Below, piece after piece: positions 40,763 through 48,693 of a DNA stretch of 64,000 nt. The position numbers and the translations under genes were made by a program. The DNA is from Hymenobacter pini (GTDB lineage: Bacteria > Bacteroidota > Bacteroidia > Cytophagales > Hymenobacteraceae), in assembly GCF_020421205.1 (NCBI RefSeq), contig NZ_JAIZZH010000007.1, forward strand, positions 62,001 to 126,000, given 5' to 3'. The notes under the pieces were generated by a model that was not told where the DNA came from, searched no databases, and saw only the letters and a list, made by a program, of their open reading frames with translations. Positions within the stretch are counted from its first letter, which is position 1, and each line of letters starts with the position of its first letter.

Positions 40763-40822
40763 CGCGAAGCTTCTGCCGCCACAATTTCCGGAAATGGAAA
40801 TGCGGGCCGCAGAAGCTTCGCG
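40763..40822 (-). terminator. hairpin after rpmB, 14-bp perfect outer stem
   Basis: Arms 40763-40776 and 40809-40822 (CGCGAAGCTTCTGC and its complement) match exactly. The inner part holds ATTTCCGGAAAT. It starts 35 nt past the rpmB stop. The arm sequence shares the CGAAGCTTC word with the repeat near ftsY. Confidence 0.7.
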
Positions 40823-40857
40823 GGAAGAAAATCGACTAGTCTCCTAGAACAGGCGGA

Positions 40858-41097
40858 CTAGTAAACGATGAAGCCTTGCTCCTTCGCCTTCTTCAGAACC
40901 GACATGATGCCGTTCTTGTTGATGGTGCGGATGGTGCTGGTAGCCACTTTCAGCGTAACCCAAGCATCTTGCTCCGGGATGTAGAAACGCTTCTTCTGCA
41001 GGTTCGGGTAGAACTTGCGCTTGGTTTTGTTGTTGGCGTGCGAAACGTTGTTGCCTACGCGGGTACGCTTGCCAGTAAGGTCACAAACACGGGCCAT
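40858..41097 (-). CDS. rpmB: 50S ribosomal protein bL28
   Basis: Large-subunit protein of 79 residues: MARVCDLTGKRTRVGNNVSHANNKTKRKF, then YPNLQKKRFYIPEQDAWVTLKV and a basic C-terminus. Only one of the zinc Cys positions remains (VCDLTGK), so it is the zinc-free form. The ATG at 41097 is set by homology; 24 in-frame codons upstream are promoter sequence. It is separated from rpmG by the aminopeptidase gene and a hairpin, so it is probably a single-gene transcript here. Confidence 0.97.
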   Translation of the reverse strand: MARVCDLTGKRTRVGNNVSHANNKTKRKFYPNLQKKRFYIPEQDAWVTLKVATSTIRTINKNGIMSVLKKAKEQGFIVY

Positions 41098-41140
41098 GAT
41101 ATCAGAAAGTTGAGTGTTACAAAGCGGAAAAACGGGGCCG

Positions 41141-41170
41141 CAAATATCGGAATTTTTCAACAGTATCAAA
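41141..41170 (-). promoter_or_regulatory. weak candidate promoter of rpmB
   Basis: Minus-strand GATATTTG (41141-41148; seven of eight positions of TAnnTTTG when the first base is ignored) with -33 TTTG at 41167-41170, 18-nt spacer. It lies 44 nt upstream of the ATG. Confidence 0.4.
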
Positions 41171-41272
41171 CAGCGCCGCTGAAAAATAGCGCGTTAAGTA
41201 CTAAATGAGCTGGCGGCAGGGAGCTTTTCTGTCCCCTGCGGAGCCCGGGGCACGGCAGGCCTGCACCAGGGC

Positions 41273-41446
41273 TTATTTCAGCCCTTTGTCTCCGTCACCT
41301 TCTTTTTTTCGCCAGGGGCAGTGCCGGCAGCCGCTGCCGCAGCAGTAGCCGCGCCGCCGATGGTACTGCTCCGTGAATACCATATAGCCCTCGGGCGTGT
41401 AGTAAACGTCGCCGGGCTGGAGCGGCTGGGGCGTAGGACGGGGCAC
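41273..41446 (-). CDS. DUF5522 small Cys-rich protein, GTG start
   Basis: A 57-residue protein in a frame with no ATG start. It reads GDVYYTPEGYMVFTEQYHRRRGYCCGSGCRHCPW, the DUF5522 signature: four Cys (35, 36, 40, 43) and a His in CCGxGCxHCP. The family is conserved in Bacteroidota and Proteobacteria and probably binds metal; function unknown. The only plausible start between the upstream in-frame stop and the domain is the GTG at 41444-41446, giving a Pro-rich start. Longer ATG frames on the same DNA give no recognisable protein. Divergent from the gene at 41544. Confidence 0.75.
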   Translation of the reverse strand: MPRPTPQPLQPGDVYYTPEGYMVFTEQYHRRRGYCCGSGCRHCPWRKKEGDGDKGLK

Positions 41447-41543
41447 GGGCTGCGGAGTGGGTGAAGCCGCAAGGTACGCAGCCGCTCCGGCACACTATGA
41501 ACCGCCAGCCCGTATCTTGCCGGCTGTTTCAACCCCGACCGGT

Positions 41544-41999
41544 ATGCGTGTCCCGTGGCTTCTTGCGCTCAGTATCAGCCTGTGCCCAGCGCTGGCCCTG
41601 GCCCAGCAGCTGCCGCCGCCCGTGCAGAGCCTGACCCGGCAGGTACAGCAGGCCCCGCTGGTACTACCTACCCTGCCGGTGAAGGAGGCCCACCGCACTC
41701 TGAGCGCTGTTCGCCGCCGGTTTCAGAACGGGCTACCTACCGGAGCCCAGCTGTACGTGGTAGCCCGGGGCCTCAACGAAGCAGCCACCCCGGAACTGCT
41801 GGTAGTGCGCGTACTGACCTGGCCCACGCCGCAGCTCACCGGCCAGATTGTTCGACTGGATAATAACTCCACCGCTCCGGTTGAGGTGCCCGAAAGCGCC
41901 GTGCAGGACTGGCTCTTGCTTTACCCTGATGGCCGAGAGGAAGGCAACTACCTCGGCAAATTCTGGGACCTGGAGGAACGCTTGACCGAGCAGGAATAA
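41544..41999 (+). CDS. exported protein with possible DUF2314-like domain
   Basis: A 151-residue protein with a signal peptide (1-21, ending ALALAQ). The mature part contains FQNGLPTGAQLYVVARGLNEAATPELLVVRVLTWPTPQLTGQIVRLDNNSTAPVEVPES and then VQDWLLLYPDGREEGNYLGKFWD. The order of a large-surface strand, a G-Q-I turn, and a DW-x4-DG-x2-EGNY end recalls DUF2314. The match is by pattern only. It may be an immunity-like or structural protein. The ATG at 41544 is the signal-peptide start; upstream frame extension is antisense to the DUF5522 gene. Confidence 0.6.
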   Translation: MRVPWLLALSISLCPALALAQQLPPPVQSLTRQVQQAPLVLPTLPVKEAHRTLSAVRRRFQNGLPTGAQLYVVARGLNEAATPELLVVRVLTWPTPQLTGQIVRLDNNSTAPVEVPESAVQDWLLLYPDGREEGNYLGKFWDLEERLTEQE

Positions 42000-42029
42000 A
42001 TGGCACCAGTACGCTAACCCGCCATTGCC

Positions 42030-42061
42030 TTGGCCGGCCTGCCGGCTTTTGCGTAGCTTTG
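42030..42061 (+). promoter_or_regulatory. promoter of rocD (-33 TTG, -7 TAGCTTTG)
   Basis: Exact -7 TAnnTTTG at 42054-42061 with TTG at 42030-42032, 21-nt spacer. Transcription would begin near 42066, excluding the TTG codon at 42059 as a start and supporting the ATG at 42089. Confidence 0.6.
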
Positions 42062-42088
42062 ACAACCACCTACCTTACCTCTACGCGT

Positions 42089-43345
42089 ATGTCAATGCCT
42101 GCCCACCCCAGCGCCCTCACCGCCACCCGTAGCCAGGAGCTAATGGCTCTGGAAGACCATTACGGTGCCCACAACTACCATCCGCTGCCCGTGGTACTGA
42201 CCCGGGGCCAAGGGATACACCTCTGGGATGTGGAGGGCAAGCAGTACTTCGATTTTCTATCGGCTTATTCCGCCGTAAACCAAGGGCACTGCCACCCCCG
42301 CATTATTGGGGCGCTTACGGAGCAGGCCCAGAAGCTCACCCTTACCTCGCGTGCATTCTTCAATGACCAGCTAGGCCTGGCCGAGAAGCAGCTCTGCGAG
42401 CTGTTCAACTACGATAAGGCCCTGTTGATGAACTCCGGAGCCGAGGCCGTGGAAACCGCCCTGAAGCTGGCCCGCAAATGGGGCTACCAGGAAAAGGGGA
42501 TTGCGCCCAATCAGGCCCGCATTATTGTGGCTGAACACAACTTCCACGGCCGCACCACGGGCATTATTTCCTTCAGCACCGACGGCGACTCGACTGGCGG
42601 CTTCGGCCCATATATGCCTGGCTACCAGGTGGTACCCTACGATGATCTGGCGGCGCTGGAAGAAGCCCTGCAGGACCCCCATGTATGCGGTTTCTTGGTA
42701 GAGCCCATCCAAGGTGAGGCGGGCGTGATGGTACCCTCCGACGGCTACCTGGTCAAGGCGGCGGCCCTGTGCAAAGCTCGCAACGTGCTCTTTATTGCCG
42801 ATGAAATTCAGACGGGTCTGGGCCGCACTGGCGAGCTGCTGGCCGTGTGCTACGAGGGCGTGCACGCTGATATTCTGATTCTGGGGAAGGCCCTGAGCGG
42901 CGGCGTGCTGCCGGTGTCGGCAGTGCTGGCCCGCAACGAAATCATGCTGACTATTCAGCCCGGCCAGCACGGCTCCACATTTGGCGGCAACCCGCTGGCC
43001 TGCGTGGTACTGCGGGCGGCGCTGGATGTGCTTATTGATGAGCACCTGACGGCCAATGCCAAAGCCCTGGGCGAAGTATTCCGGGAGCGGATGCGCCGGG
43101 TACAGCAGCAGCGCCCTGAAGTGGTAGAACTGGTGCGCGGCAAGGGCCTGCTTAACGCCGTCGTAATCAAGCCCCACGCAGATGGCCGCACCGCCTGGGA
43201 CGTGTGCGTGACGCTGATGGAACGGGGCGTGCTGGCCAAGCCCACTCACGGCGACATCATCCGGTTTGCCCCTCCTCTGGTCATTACGGAAGAACAGTTG
43301 CACGAAGCCTGCGACATTATTGAGCAGGTAATTCGGGAGTTCTAG
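42089..43345 (+). CDS. rocD: ornithine aminotransferase
   Basis: A PLP enzyme transferring the delta-amino group of ornithine to 2-oxoglutarate, giving glutamate semialdehyde; arginine/ornithine breakdown or proline supply. The 418 residues show the class-III pattern: SAYSAVNQGHCHPRI, MNSGAEAVETALKLARKWGY, EHNFHGRTTG, EPIQGEAGV, DEIQTGLGRTG and the PLP Lys in ILGKALSGGVLPVSAVL. Tyr in the SAYSA block favours ornithine over acetylornithine as substrate. A second ATG at 42095 is possible. Monocistronic with its own promoter and a strong shared terminator. Confidence 0.93.
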   Translation: MSMPAHPSALTATRSQELMALEDHYGAHNYHPLPVVLTRGQGIHLWDVEGKQYFDFLSAYSAVNQGHCHPRIIGALTEQAQKLTLTSRAFFNDQLGLAEKQLCELFNYDKALLMNSGAEAVETALKLARKWGYQEKGIAPNQARIIVAEHNFHGRTTGIISFSTDGDSTGGFGPYMPGYQVVPYDDLAALEEALQDPHVCGFLVEPIQGEAGVMVPSDGYLVKAAALCKARNVLFIADEIQTGLGRTGELLAVCYEGVHADILILGKALSGGVLPVSAVLARNEIMLTIQPGQHGSTFGGNPLACVVLRAALDVLIDEHLTANAKALGEVFRERMRRVQQQRPEVVELVRGKGLLNAVVIKPHADGRTAWDVCVTLMERGVLAKPTHGDIIRFAPPLVITEEQLHEACDIIEQVIREF

Positions 43346-43362
43346 CCTTCACCATGCTACCC

Positions 43363-43417
43363 CCAGATAAGCCAACAGGCCGCCCCCACTGCTGGGGCGG
43401 CCTGTTGGCTTATCTGG
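43363..43417. terminator. bidirectional terminator, 24-bp perfect stem
   Basis: Arms 43363-43386 and 43394-43417 are exact complements with loop CACTGCT. It lies between rocD (+) and the GT87-like gene (-), which converge. Confidence 0.85.
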
Positions 43418-43433
43418 TAACAGCGTCGTTTTT

Positions 43434-44624
43434 CTACGCTGGAGTGGGAGCCACTGCTCTTGTATGCGCGGCTTGCTCCTCGGCCGCCTGTAGGCGCGCC
43501 CGCCAGGCCGGATACCGCAGCAGCTGGGCCTGAATAACGCCCCAGGCCAGGATCATAGGTACGGCTTTCAGCTTGTACACGTCGAAATACTGGTGACGAA
43601 TGAAGCTCGGAACCAGGTCAGTAGCCGACAGCATGGTGAACACCAGCACAAACCCAAACAGAGCCCAGCTCCACGACAGGCTGCGGCGGTAGCACAAAAA
43701 CCAGAACAGAAACCCGGCCACGGCAATGACAAACGTGGGCGACTCAGCCATCTGGTTGAATATGACCACAAAAACTAGGATGGAGGCCACGTACAGGCGG
43801 CGGTAATGGGTTTCAGACCAATAGCGCCAGTAGGCCACCGGTAACAGCAGCAGCACCATACCAATAACCTGCACGATACCCTTCGCCCCGATGGGCACCC
43901 CAAACCACGCTTGCAGTACGCCCATCAGGGAGAGTTGAATGCCGGTGGCTGACTCCTGCACAATGTTCACCCAGCCCTGGTAGATCATCTGGAACTCGGG
44001 CCAGGAGACAACCAGTAGCGGAGCCAGGGCCAGCACTGCAATCCAGGCGGCCGCCACCAGCCCATTCCGAATGGTGTTAGGGTAGAACAGGAAAATCAGT
44101 CCGATGCCAATGCCGTACACTTTAATCAGCGCCGCCAGGGCCACCAGCAGGCCGGCCCACACAAACCGTCCCCGCTCCAGGCTGATATAGATCCAGAGCA
44201 TGAGGCCGGTTAGCAGGCAGTTGGCCTGGCTGTTGTGCAGGGCCGTCATCATATCCACCACAATCAGGAGCAGAAACAACTGTCGCCGCCGCTCATCCGG
44301 AAACAAGCGCCGGGCGGCCGTGTAGAGCACAGCATTGTTGAGTGCATTCCAGCCCAACAACCCCAGCCAGGTGGGCAGGTAGGCGAACAGGCCCATGAAC
44401 AGCGCGAAAAATGGGCTGTATTTGTAGGTATCGTAATAGTACTCCGGATACTCGAGGTATAGGTTTTTGCCTTCCAGCAGATTGAAAAAAGGCTTTACAA
44501 AGATCAGGTAGTTGTTGTAGGTACCCTTGAAATAGTGCTGAAAGGTGACGATAACCGTTAGTACGCTGTATAACAACGCCGTAAACCAGGGCTTCAGCAC
44601 AAATTGAAAACGAGAAATACGCAT
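43434..44624 (-). CDS. GT87-like (DUF2029) membrane glycosyltransferase
   Basis: A polytopic membrane protein of 396 residues with about ten hydrophobic segments. The GT87 features are an early acidic motif in the first large external loop (HYFKGTYNNYLIFVKPFFNLLEGKNLY, followed by PEYYYDTYKYSPFFALFMG) and the pattern ALHNSQANCLLTGLMLWI. GT87 enzymes use polyprenyl-phosphate sugars, usually mannose, on the periplasmic side. The assignment is by this loop and topology; the sugar and acceptor are unknown. The C-terminal 25 residues are Ala-rich and cytoplasmic. A -7 box lies 43 nt upstream. Confidence 0.75.
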   Translation of the reverse strand: MRISRFQFVLKPWFTALLYSVLTVIVTFQHYFKGTYNNYLIFVKPFFNLLEGKNLYLEYPEYYYDTYKYSPFFALFMGLFAYLPTWLGLLGWNALNNAVLYTAARRLFPDERRRQLFLLLIVVDMMTALHNSQANCLLTGLMLWIYISLERGRFVWAGLLVALAALIKVYGIGIGLIFLFYPNTIRNGLVAAAWIAVLALAPLLVVSWPEFQMIYQGWVNIVQESATGIQLSLMGVLQAWFGVPIGAKGIVQVIGMVLLLLPVAYWRYWSETHYRRLYVASILVFVVIFNQMAESPTFVIAVAGFLFWFLCYRRSLSWSWALFGFVLVFTMLSATDLVPSFIRHQYFDVYKLKAVPMILAWGVIQAQLLRYPAWRARLQAAEEQAAHTRAVAPTPA

Positions 44625-44666
44625 TTACGCTGGATGAGAAAAAACAAAAGAGGGACAGTAATCCGG

Positions 44667-44700
44667 CAAAGATAGACAGTTCCAACACCGCCACCGACAA
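44667..44700 (-). promoter_or_regulatory. candidate promoter of the GT87-like gene (-7 TATCTTTG)
   Basis: Exact TAnnTTTG on the minus strand at 44667-44674; TTG at 44698-44700 gives a 23-nt spacer, the upper limit. Divergent from the lipoprotein promoter. Confidence 0.5.
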
Positions 44701-44769
44701 TACCGGTACGCTGGCCGCCGACCACAACCAGTTGGCCGAAGAGGCCGGTGACAGGCCTCAGACCCGGCG

Positions 44770-44777
44770 TACCTTTG
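44770..44777 (+). promoter_or_regulatory. candidate -7 box (TACCTTTG) for the small lipoprotein gene
   Basis: Exact TAnnTTTG. Its position makes the ATG at 44807, not the one at 44780 or earlier, the likely start. Confidence 0.5.
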
Positions 44778-44806
44778 AGATGTTACTACTTCAATGTCTT
44801 GCTGTT

Positions 44807-45025
44807 ATGCGCGTGTTTCGGACCATTTTATTCTGTGGAGGAATTGCCCTGCTGGCCAGCTGCCAGGCTAGCCGGCCGGCATTCGTAAACCGGACCTTCC
44901 GCTCCGTCAGTACCTTCCCCGCCGATTCGGCCAGCACGGTGCTGCTCCTGCACGACTCGCAGGGCCCGCAGGCTACGCGGGTAGTAATGACGACGGCCGA
45001 GGCCGCTGCTTTCCGCCAGCAATAA
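44807..45025 (+). CDS. small lipoprotein, 72 aa
   Basis: A short exported protein: lipoprotein signal MRVFRTILFCGGIALLASC with Cys19 as the lipidation site. About 50 polar residues follow (FVNRTFRSVSTFPADSASTVLLLHDSQGPQATRVVMTTAEAAAF). The sequence VxTxF-ADSASTVLLLHD suggests two or three beta strands. No family recognised. The start follows from the promoter box 30 nt upstream. It is alone, with no obvious partner. Location is presumably the periplasmic face of the inner or outer membrane. Confidence 0.55.
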   Translation: MRVFRTILFCGGIALLASCQASRPAFVNRTFRSVSTFPADSASTVLLLHDSQGPQATRVVMTTAEAAAFRQQ

Positions 45026-45168
45026 GCACTGTGTGCCACCTGATAGCTTAGCCGCTCCCCTCATTCTGTGCGTACCGCCGTGCACTTGCTCTTCAGGAGT
45101 GGGGCACGGCGTTTTTTTGTAGACGATAGTTTCTGCGCATTCCGGGTAGTTTGTGGCTACTTTGGCGC

Positions 45169-45693
45169 ATGCAATTTTCTACCCGCCTCGGCTGTGCACT
45201 GCTGCTTCTGCTTCTGGGGGCCTGCCGCAGCCAGCAAACCGCTTTTTTCTTTCAGCCAGCTACCAACTCCTCCGCTCTAGTGGCTACGGTAGCACCTCCA
45301 CCCGCTCCCGCAGCTACAAAACCTGTTGAGGCGGTACAGCCACGACCCGCCGCATACCACGCCCGACCACACCTTCAGACACCGGGCGCCACCGTTAGTG
45401 CCCAGACGAGCATCCGCAACAGCCTCGTAGCACAACGTAGCGCTCGGCAGCGGCGGCACCAGGAAGCGGCCGCCGTATCCCGGCCCCGACAAGCTACCCG
45501 CCACGATGCCCTGCATATTGTGCTGGGGGCTTTGCTGGTGGTGGGCGGGATAGTGGCCGGGCTGACGCTGGGCGGTTGGCTGGGCCTGGGCGTAGGCGCG
45601 GTAATCGTGCTGCTGGGCTACTACTTTGTAGTGCTGGGCATTGGTGGCAAACACGCCTGGCTGGAAATCTTTCAGGAGTTTTTCAACATGTAG
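45169..45693 (+). CDS. lipoprotein with Pro/Ala linker and C-terminal membrane hairpin
   Basis: A 174-residue envelope protein. The start MQFSTRLGCALLLLLLGAC is a lipoprotein signal (Cys at 19). Residues 35-115 are Pro/Ala/Arg-rich and probably unstructured (VATVAPPPAPAATKPVEAVQPRPAAYHARP). A hydrophobic hairpin follows (about 118-165: ALHIVLGALLVVGGIVAGLTLGGWLGLGVGAVIVLLGYYFVVLGIGG), then HAWLEIFQEFFNM. The design occurs in small Hymenobacter-type proteins; function unknown. A degenerate -7 element TACTTTG lies just upstream (45159-45165). Confidence 0.65.
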   Translation: MQFSTRLGCALLLLLLGACRSQQTAFFFQPATNSSALVATVAPPPAPAATKPVEAVQPRPAAYHARPHLQTPGATVSAQTSIRNSLVAQRSARQRRHQEAAAVSRPRQATRHDALHIVLGALLVVGGIVAGLTLGGWLGLGVGAVIVLLGYYFVVLGIGGKHAWLEIFQEFFNM

Positions 45694-45718
45694 CCGCTCA
45701 GCGCGGGCTTATACACAG

Positions 45719-45766
45719 AAGCCTCACTGGGGGCGTTTCCGGTCGGAAACGCCCCCAGTGAGGCTT
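45719..45766. terminator. bidirectional terminator, 22-bp perfect stem
   Basis: Arms 45719-45740 and 45745-45766 are exact complements with a 4-nt loop (GGTC). It separates convergent genes at 45693 and 45793. Confidence 0.85.
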
Positions 45767-45792
45767 AATGCTTTATTGCGGACTTAAACTCC

Positions 45793-46104
45793 TTACTGCC
45801 CAGCCTGTGAGGTACTGTCGTTGGGCTGGTTGTTGCGGAACTCTTTGTCGGAGCTGTCGGCTCCGCGCTCATCGGAGGAGTTGGCGTGGGAGGCTTGCGG
45901 GCTGTTGGGTCCGGTATCGGCTTTGGCTTGCTTGGCACCGCCGCTGTGGCCTTCACTACTGGGTATATTTTCGCCGCGGGTGTTGTCGGCTCCACCAGCT
46001 ACCGGGCCTTCGTGGGGGCCGGAGGGTTGCCCGCTTACGCCGGGAGCTTGTTTGCCGGTTTCGCCGCTATTTGGGTGGTTCGGGGTTTGCTTGCCGTCTT
46101 TCAT
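45793..46104 (-). CDS. hydrophilic, probably disordered protein, 103 aa
   Basis: A strongly polar protein beginning MKDGKQTPNHPNSGETGKQAPG. It is rich in Gly, Ser, Asn, Asp, Gln and Lys and lacks hydrophobic segments. No family recognised. Its composition is like that of stress or desiccation-associated disordered proteins, but that is only resemblance. Plus-strand frames over the same DNA give hydrophobic, Gly/Val-rich translations that look like the complement of this gene. The strong terminator just after its stop supports the minus-strand reading. Confidence 0.55.
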   Translation of the reverse strand: MKDGKQTPNHPNSGETGKQAPGVSGQPSGPHEGPVAGGADNTRGENIPSSEGHSGGAKQAKADTGPNSPQASHANSSDERGADSSDKEFRNNQPNDSTSQAGQ

Positions 46105-46347
46105 GTGGGTGGTTGGTTTGATGGTGGTGGGCAGCCACGCCGGGCGAGCCGCTTACTCGGGTGTACGGCCAACTGCAAGCCGTCGGCGGTTAAAAATTCT
46201 GGCTTACGCGCTGTGGTTGAGCTTGTTTACGAGTAATGTACCCGGTGTGCACTTCGTTTAGTAACTCGGGAACTGGCTCAGGAACCACCACTGATGGGCC
46301 GCCAGATGGACGCTGTTGCCTTTCCTCCATAACCGCATCTGCAACCT

Positions 46348-46355
46348 TACCTTTG
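46348..46355 (+). promoter_or_regulatory. candidate -7 box (TACCTTTG) for hemB
   Basis: Exact TAnnTTTG, 41 nt upstream of the hemB ATG. The nearest TTG upstream is 29 nt away, too far for a standard -33. The rest of 46105-46347 shows no gene. Confidence 0.5.
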
Positions 46356-46396
46356 CACTGGTTGTTCTCTCCTGTCTTATCAACTGAACGTAGCAC

Positions 46397-47389
46397 ATGC
46401 CTAACGTACCCACGCACCGCCCGCGCCGCAACCGCAAGTCTCAGGTTATCCGCGACATGGTGCAGGAAACTCGTCTTACCGCCTACGATTTTATCTATCC
46501 GCTTTTTCTGGTTGAGGGCCAGAACCAATTGCTTGAAGTGAAGTCGATGCCGGGTATTTTCCGGTACTCCGCCGACCGAATTATGGATGAAATTGGCCGT
46601 TGCGTGGAGTTGGGCATCAACACCTTTGCTCCTTTCCCGGCCATTAACGACGCCTTGAAAGACCGGCTGGCCCGCGAATCGGCTAACCCTGAGGGTCTGT
46701 ACCTGAAAACCGTGGCCGACATCAAGCGCCAGTTTCCCGATGTAGTGCTGATGACCGACGTAGCCATGGACCCCTACTCCTCCGACGGCCACGACGGCGT
46801 GGTGGACGCGGAGTCGGGCGAAATCCTGAACGATGCTTCCTTGGAAGTACTGGGCCAGATGGCGCTGGCGCAGGCCCGCGCCGGGGCCGATATCATTGGC
46901 CCCTCGGATATGATGGATGGCCGCGTGGCCTGGATTCGGGACGTGCTGGACAGCAACGGCTTTTCGGGCGTGAGCATCATGAGCTACACGGCCAAGTATG
47001 CCTCGGCGTTCTACGGTCCCTTCCGCGACGCACTGGACTCAGCCCCAAAAAAGGGTGATAAGAAAAGCTACCAGATGAACCCGGCCAACCGCCGCGAGGC
47101 CCTGCGCGAACTGGCCCTCGACGAGCAGGAAGGTGCCGACATGGTGATGATTAAGCCCGCTCTGAGCTACCTGGACGTAATTCGGGAAGTGCGCGACAAT
47201 ACGCAGTTGCCGGTTACGGCCTACAACGTATCGGGCGAGTACGCCATGGTGAAGGCCGCTGCCCAGCAGGGTTGGCTGGATGGCGAAAAGACGATGATGG
47301 AAGTGCTGACCAGCATCAAGCGCGCCGGTGCCGACGCCATCCTGACCTACTTTGCCAAGGAAGCCGCCGAGGTACTGCGGCGCGGGTAG
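46397..47389 (+). CDS. hemB: delta-aminolevulinic acid dehydratase (porphobilinogen synthase)
   Basis: Condenses two 5-aminolevulinate molecules to porphobilinogen in haem synthesis. The 330 residues have MTDVAMDPYSSDGHDG, the metal-site region without the Cys triad, so this is a magnesium-type rather than zinc-type enzyme. Catalytic lysines are in SYTAKYASAFYGPFRDA and MVMIKPALSYLD. PSDMMDGRV and YNVSGEYAM are also conserved. N-terminal PTHRPRRNRKSQVIRDMVQET is typical. Monocistronic with a -7 box upstream and a hairpin downstream. Confidence 0.96.
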   Translation: MPNVPTHRPRRNRKSQVIRDMVQETRLTAYDFIYPLFLVEGQNQLLEVKSMPGIFRYSADRIMDEIGRCVELGINTFAPFPAINDALKDRLARESANPEGLYLKTVADIKRQFPDVVLMTDVAMDPYSSDGHDGVVDAESGEILNDASLEVLGQMALAQARAGADIIGPSDMMDGRVAWIRDVLDSNGFSGVSIMSYTAKYASAFYGPFRDALDSAPKKGDKKSYQMNPANRREALRELALDEQEGADMVMIKPALSYLDVIREVRDNTQLPVTAYNVSGEYAMVKAAAQQGWLDGEKTMMEVLTSIKRAGADAILTYFAKEAAEVLRRG

Positions 47390-47407
47390 CCTTCCGGTCT
47401 GCATGCC

Positions 47408-47450
47408 TAAGCTCCCGGCATCGTCCTTCCAGGGCTTTGCCGGGAGCTTA
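47408..47450 (+). terminator. terminator of hemB
   Basis: Perfect 13-bp arms 47408-47420 and 47438-47450 (TAAGCTCCCGGCA and complement) with a 17-nt loop, 19 nt past the stop. Confidence 0.75.
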
Positions 47451-47479
47451 TAGTTTTCACCCTTGTACTATTCTCATTG

Positions 47480-47995
47480 ATGATCCGACCCGCCACTGCT
47501 GCTGATATTCCTGCCATTATAGCCCTCATTAAGCAGGTAGTGCCGCTGATGCAGGCCACCGGTAATTTTCAATGGACCTCTGATTATCCCAACGAGAACG
47601 TATTCCAGCGCGACATTGCGCAGGGCCATTTGTGGGTGGCCGAGCTAGACGGGCAGGTAGCGGCTGTGGCCGCCCTCACGCACAACGGCCAGGATGCCGA
47701 ATACGCCCAGGCTGATTGGGATGTGAACGAGCCAGCCTTGGTGACGCACCGCTTGGCCGTAGACCCGGCGGCGCAGGGCCACGGGCTGGCCGCAGCCTTG
47801 CTGGCCCAGGCCGAAGTACTGGCCCGGCAGCAGGGCTTGCGGGTTTTGCGGGTGGACACTAACTCCGAAAACCAGGCTACGCAGCGCCTTTTTCCGAAGC
47901 TGGGGTATCGGTTTGCGGGCGAAATCACGCTGGCTTTCCGGCCCGGTTTGCGGTTTTTCTGCTACGAAAAGTGGCTCAGCAGCCCCGGCACTTAG
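47480..47995 (+). CDS. GNAT-family N-acetyltransferase
   Basis: A cytoplasmic acyl-CoA-dependent acetyltransferase of 171 residues. Motif A is in LAVDPAAQGHGLAAALLAQAEVLARQQG, with the pyrophosphate loop Q-G-H-G-L-A. LRVDTNSENQATQRLFPKLGYRFAGE is motif B. The N-terminus (IRPATAADIPAIIALIKQ) is typical. Start at the ATG 47480; a TTG three bases upstream is not preferred. Substrate is unknown. Its stop overlaps that of the convergent PAP2 gene by 4 bp. Confidence 0.9.
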   Translation: MIRPATAADIPAIIALIKQVVPLMQATGNFQWTSDYPNENVFQRDIAQGHLWVAELDGQVAAVAALTHNGQDAEYAQADWDVNEPALVTHRLAVDPAAQGHGLAAALLAQAEVLARQQGLRVLRVDTNSENQATQRLFPKLGYRFAGEITLAFRPGLRFFCYEKWLSSPGT

Positions 47996-48693
47996 AAACG
48001 CGAGGCCACAAAGCTGAGAAACTGCCGCACGCCCCCAAACATTTCGTCCAGTTGGTAGCTCATCAGAAACAGGCCCACATAGAACGGGCTGGGATGCAGA
48101 TATTGCCACCTGATAACGGGCATGTAGAAAGTGCGGCGCACAGCCGGCAGGTTGGCAGCTACAGCCGTGGCTATGCCCACTACCGCCCCCGCCGCAATAT
48201 CAGTGGGGTAGTGCAGCCCCAGGTACAACCGAGGCAGACAGATAAAAAACACCACGTACAGGATAGCCGCTACGCCCAGAGGGCGCGACAGGAAAAATAA
48301 CCCGGTGGCCAACGCGAAAAATACCGTGGCATGGTCGCTGGGGAAGGAGCTGTTATCCGCCGAATCAGACAGGAGCTGAGCTTCTACAGGCACCAAATGC
48401 AGCTCCGGGTTGTGCAGCGGGCGGGGCCGGTCGGCGAAGACGTGTGTGAGGCCTCGAGTAACGGCCACGCCCAATAAGCAGCCCATCAGCACGCCAATGA
48501 TTATCTGTCGGCACTGGTTGCCGGCCTCCGTATCGTTGCACTGAAACCACCGCCACCACAGCACTACGGTAAATACGGCTCCTTTGAACAGGCTGTTGTA
48601 GCTCAGAAACGATACAAATTCATCGAAGGCTACCGATTTGTGCACGTAGGCATTGAGGCCTTCCAGGATTTGCTGATCAAGTAAAGGAAGCAT
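47992..48693 (-). CDS. PAP2-family membrane phosphatase
   Basis: An inner-membrane lipid phosphatase of 233 residues with five or six helices. The acid-phosphatase motifs are complete: ADRPRP (first), SFPSDHATVFFALATGLF (second, catalytic His), and RLYLGLHYPTDIAAG (third). Relatives remove phosphate from undecaprenyl pyrophosphate, phosphatidate or phosphatidylglycerophosphate. The exact substrate is not predictable. The first residues MLPLLDQQILEGLNAY match the family start. An unusually AT-rich stretch lies upstream. Confidence 0.9.
   Translation of the reverse strand: MLPLLDQQILEGLNAYVHKSVAFDEFVSFLSYNSLFKGAVFTVVLWWRWFQCNDTEAGNQCRQIIIGVLMGCLLGVAVTRGLTHVFADRPRPLHNPELHLVPVEAQLLSDSADNSSFPSDHATVFFALATGLFFLSRPLGVAAILYVVFFICLPRLYLGLHYPTDIAAGAVVGIATAVAANLPAVRRTFYMPVIRWQYLHPSPFYVGLFLMSYQLDEMFGGVRQFLSFVASRF

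Noticed and set aside
41278..41532. Minus-strand ATG frames over the DUF5522 gene
   Set aside because: Out of frame with the conserved CCGSGCRHCP motif; the translations are low-complexity.
42059..42088. TTG start for rocD giving ten extra residues
   Set aside because: The codon lies within the -7 box and upstream of the expected transcription start; the ATG at 42089 fits.
45886..46236. Hydrophobic plus-strand frames over 45765-46260
   Set aside because: They look like the complement of a polar minus-strand gene, and the start region lies past a bidirectional terminator. The minus frame is preferred, though with moderate confidence.
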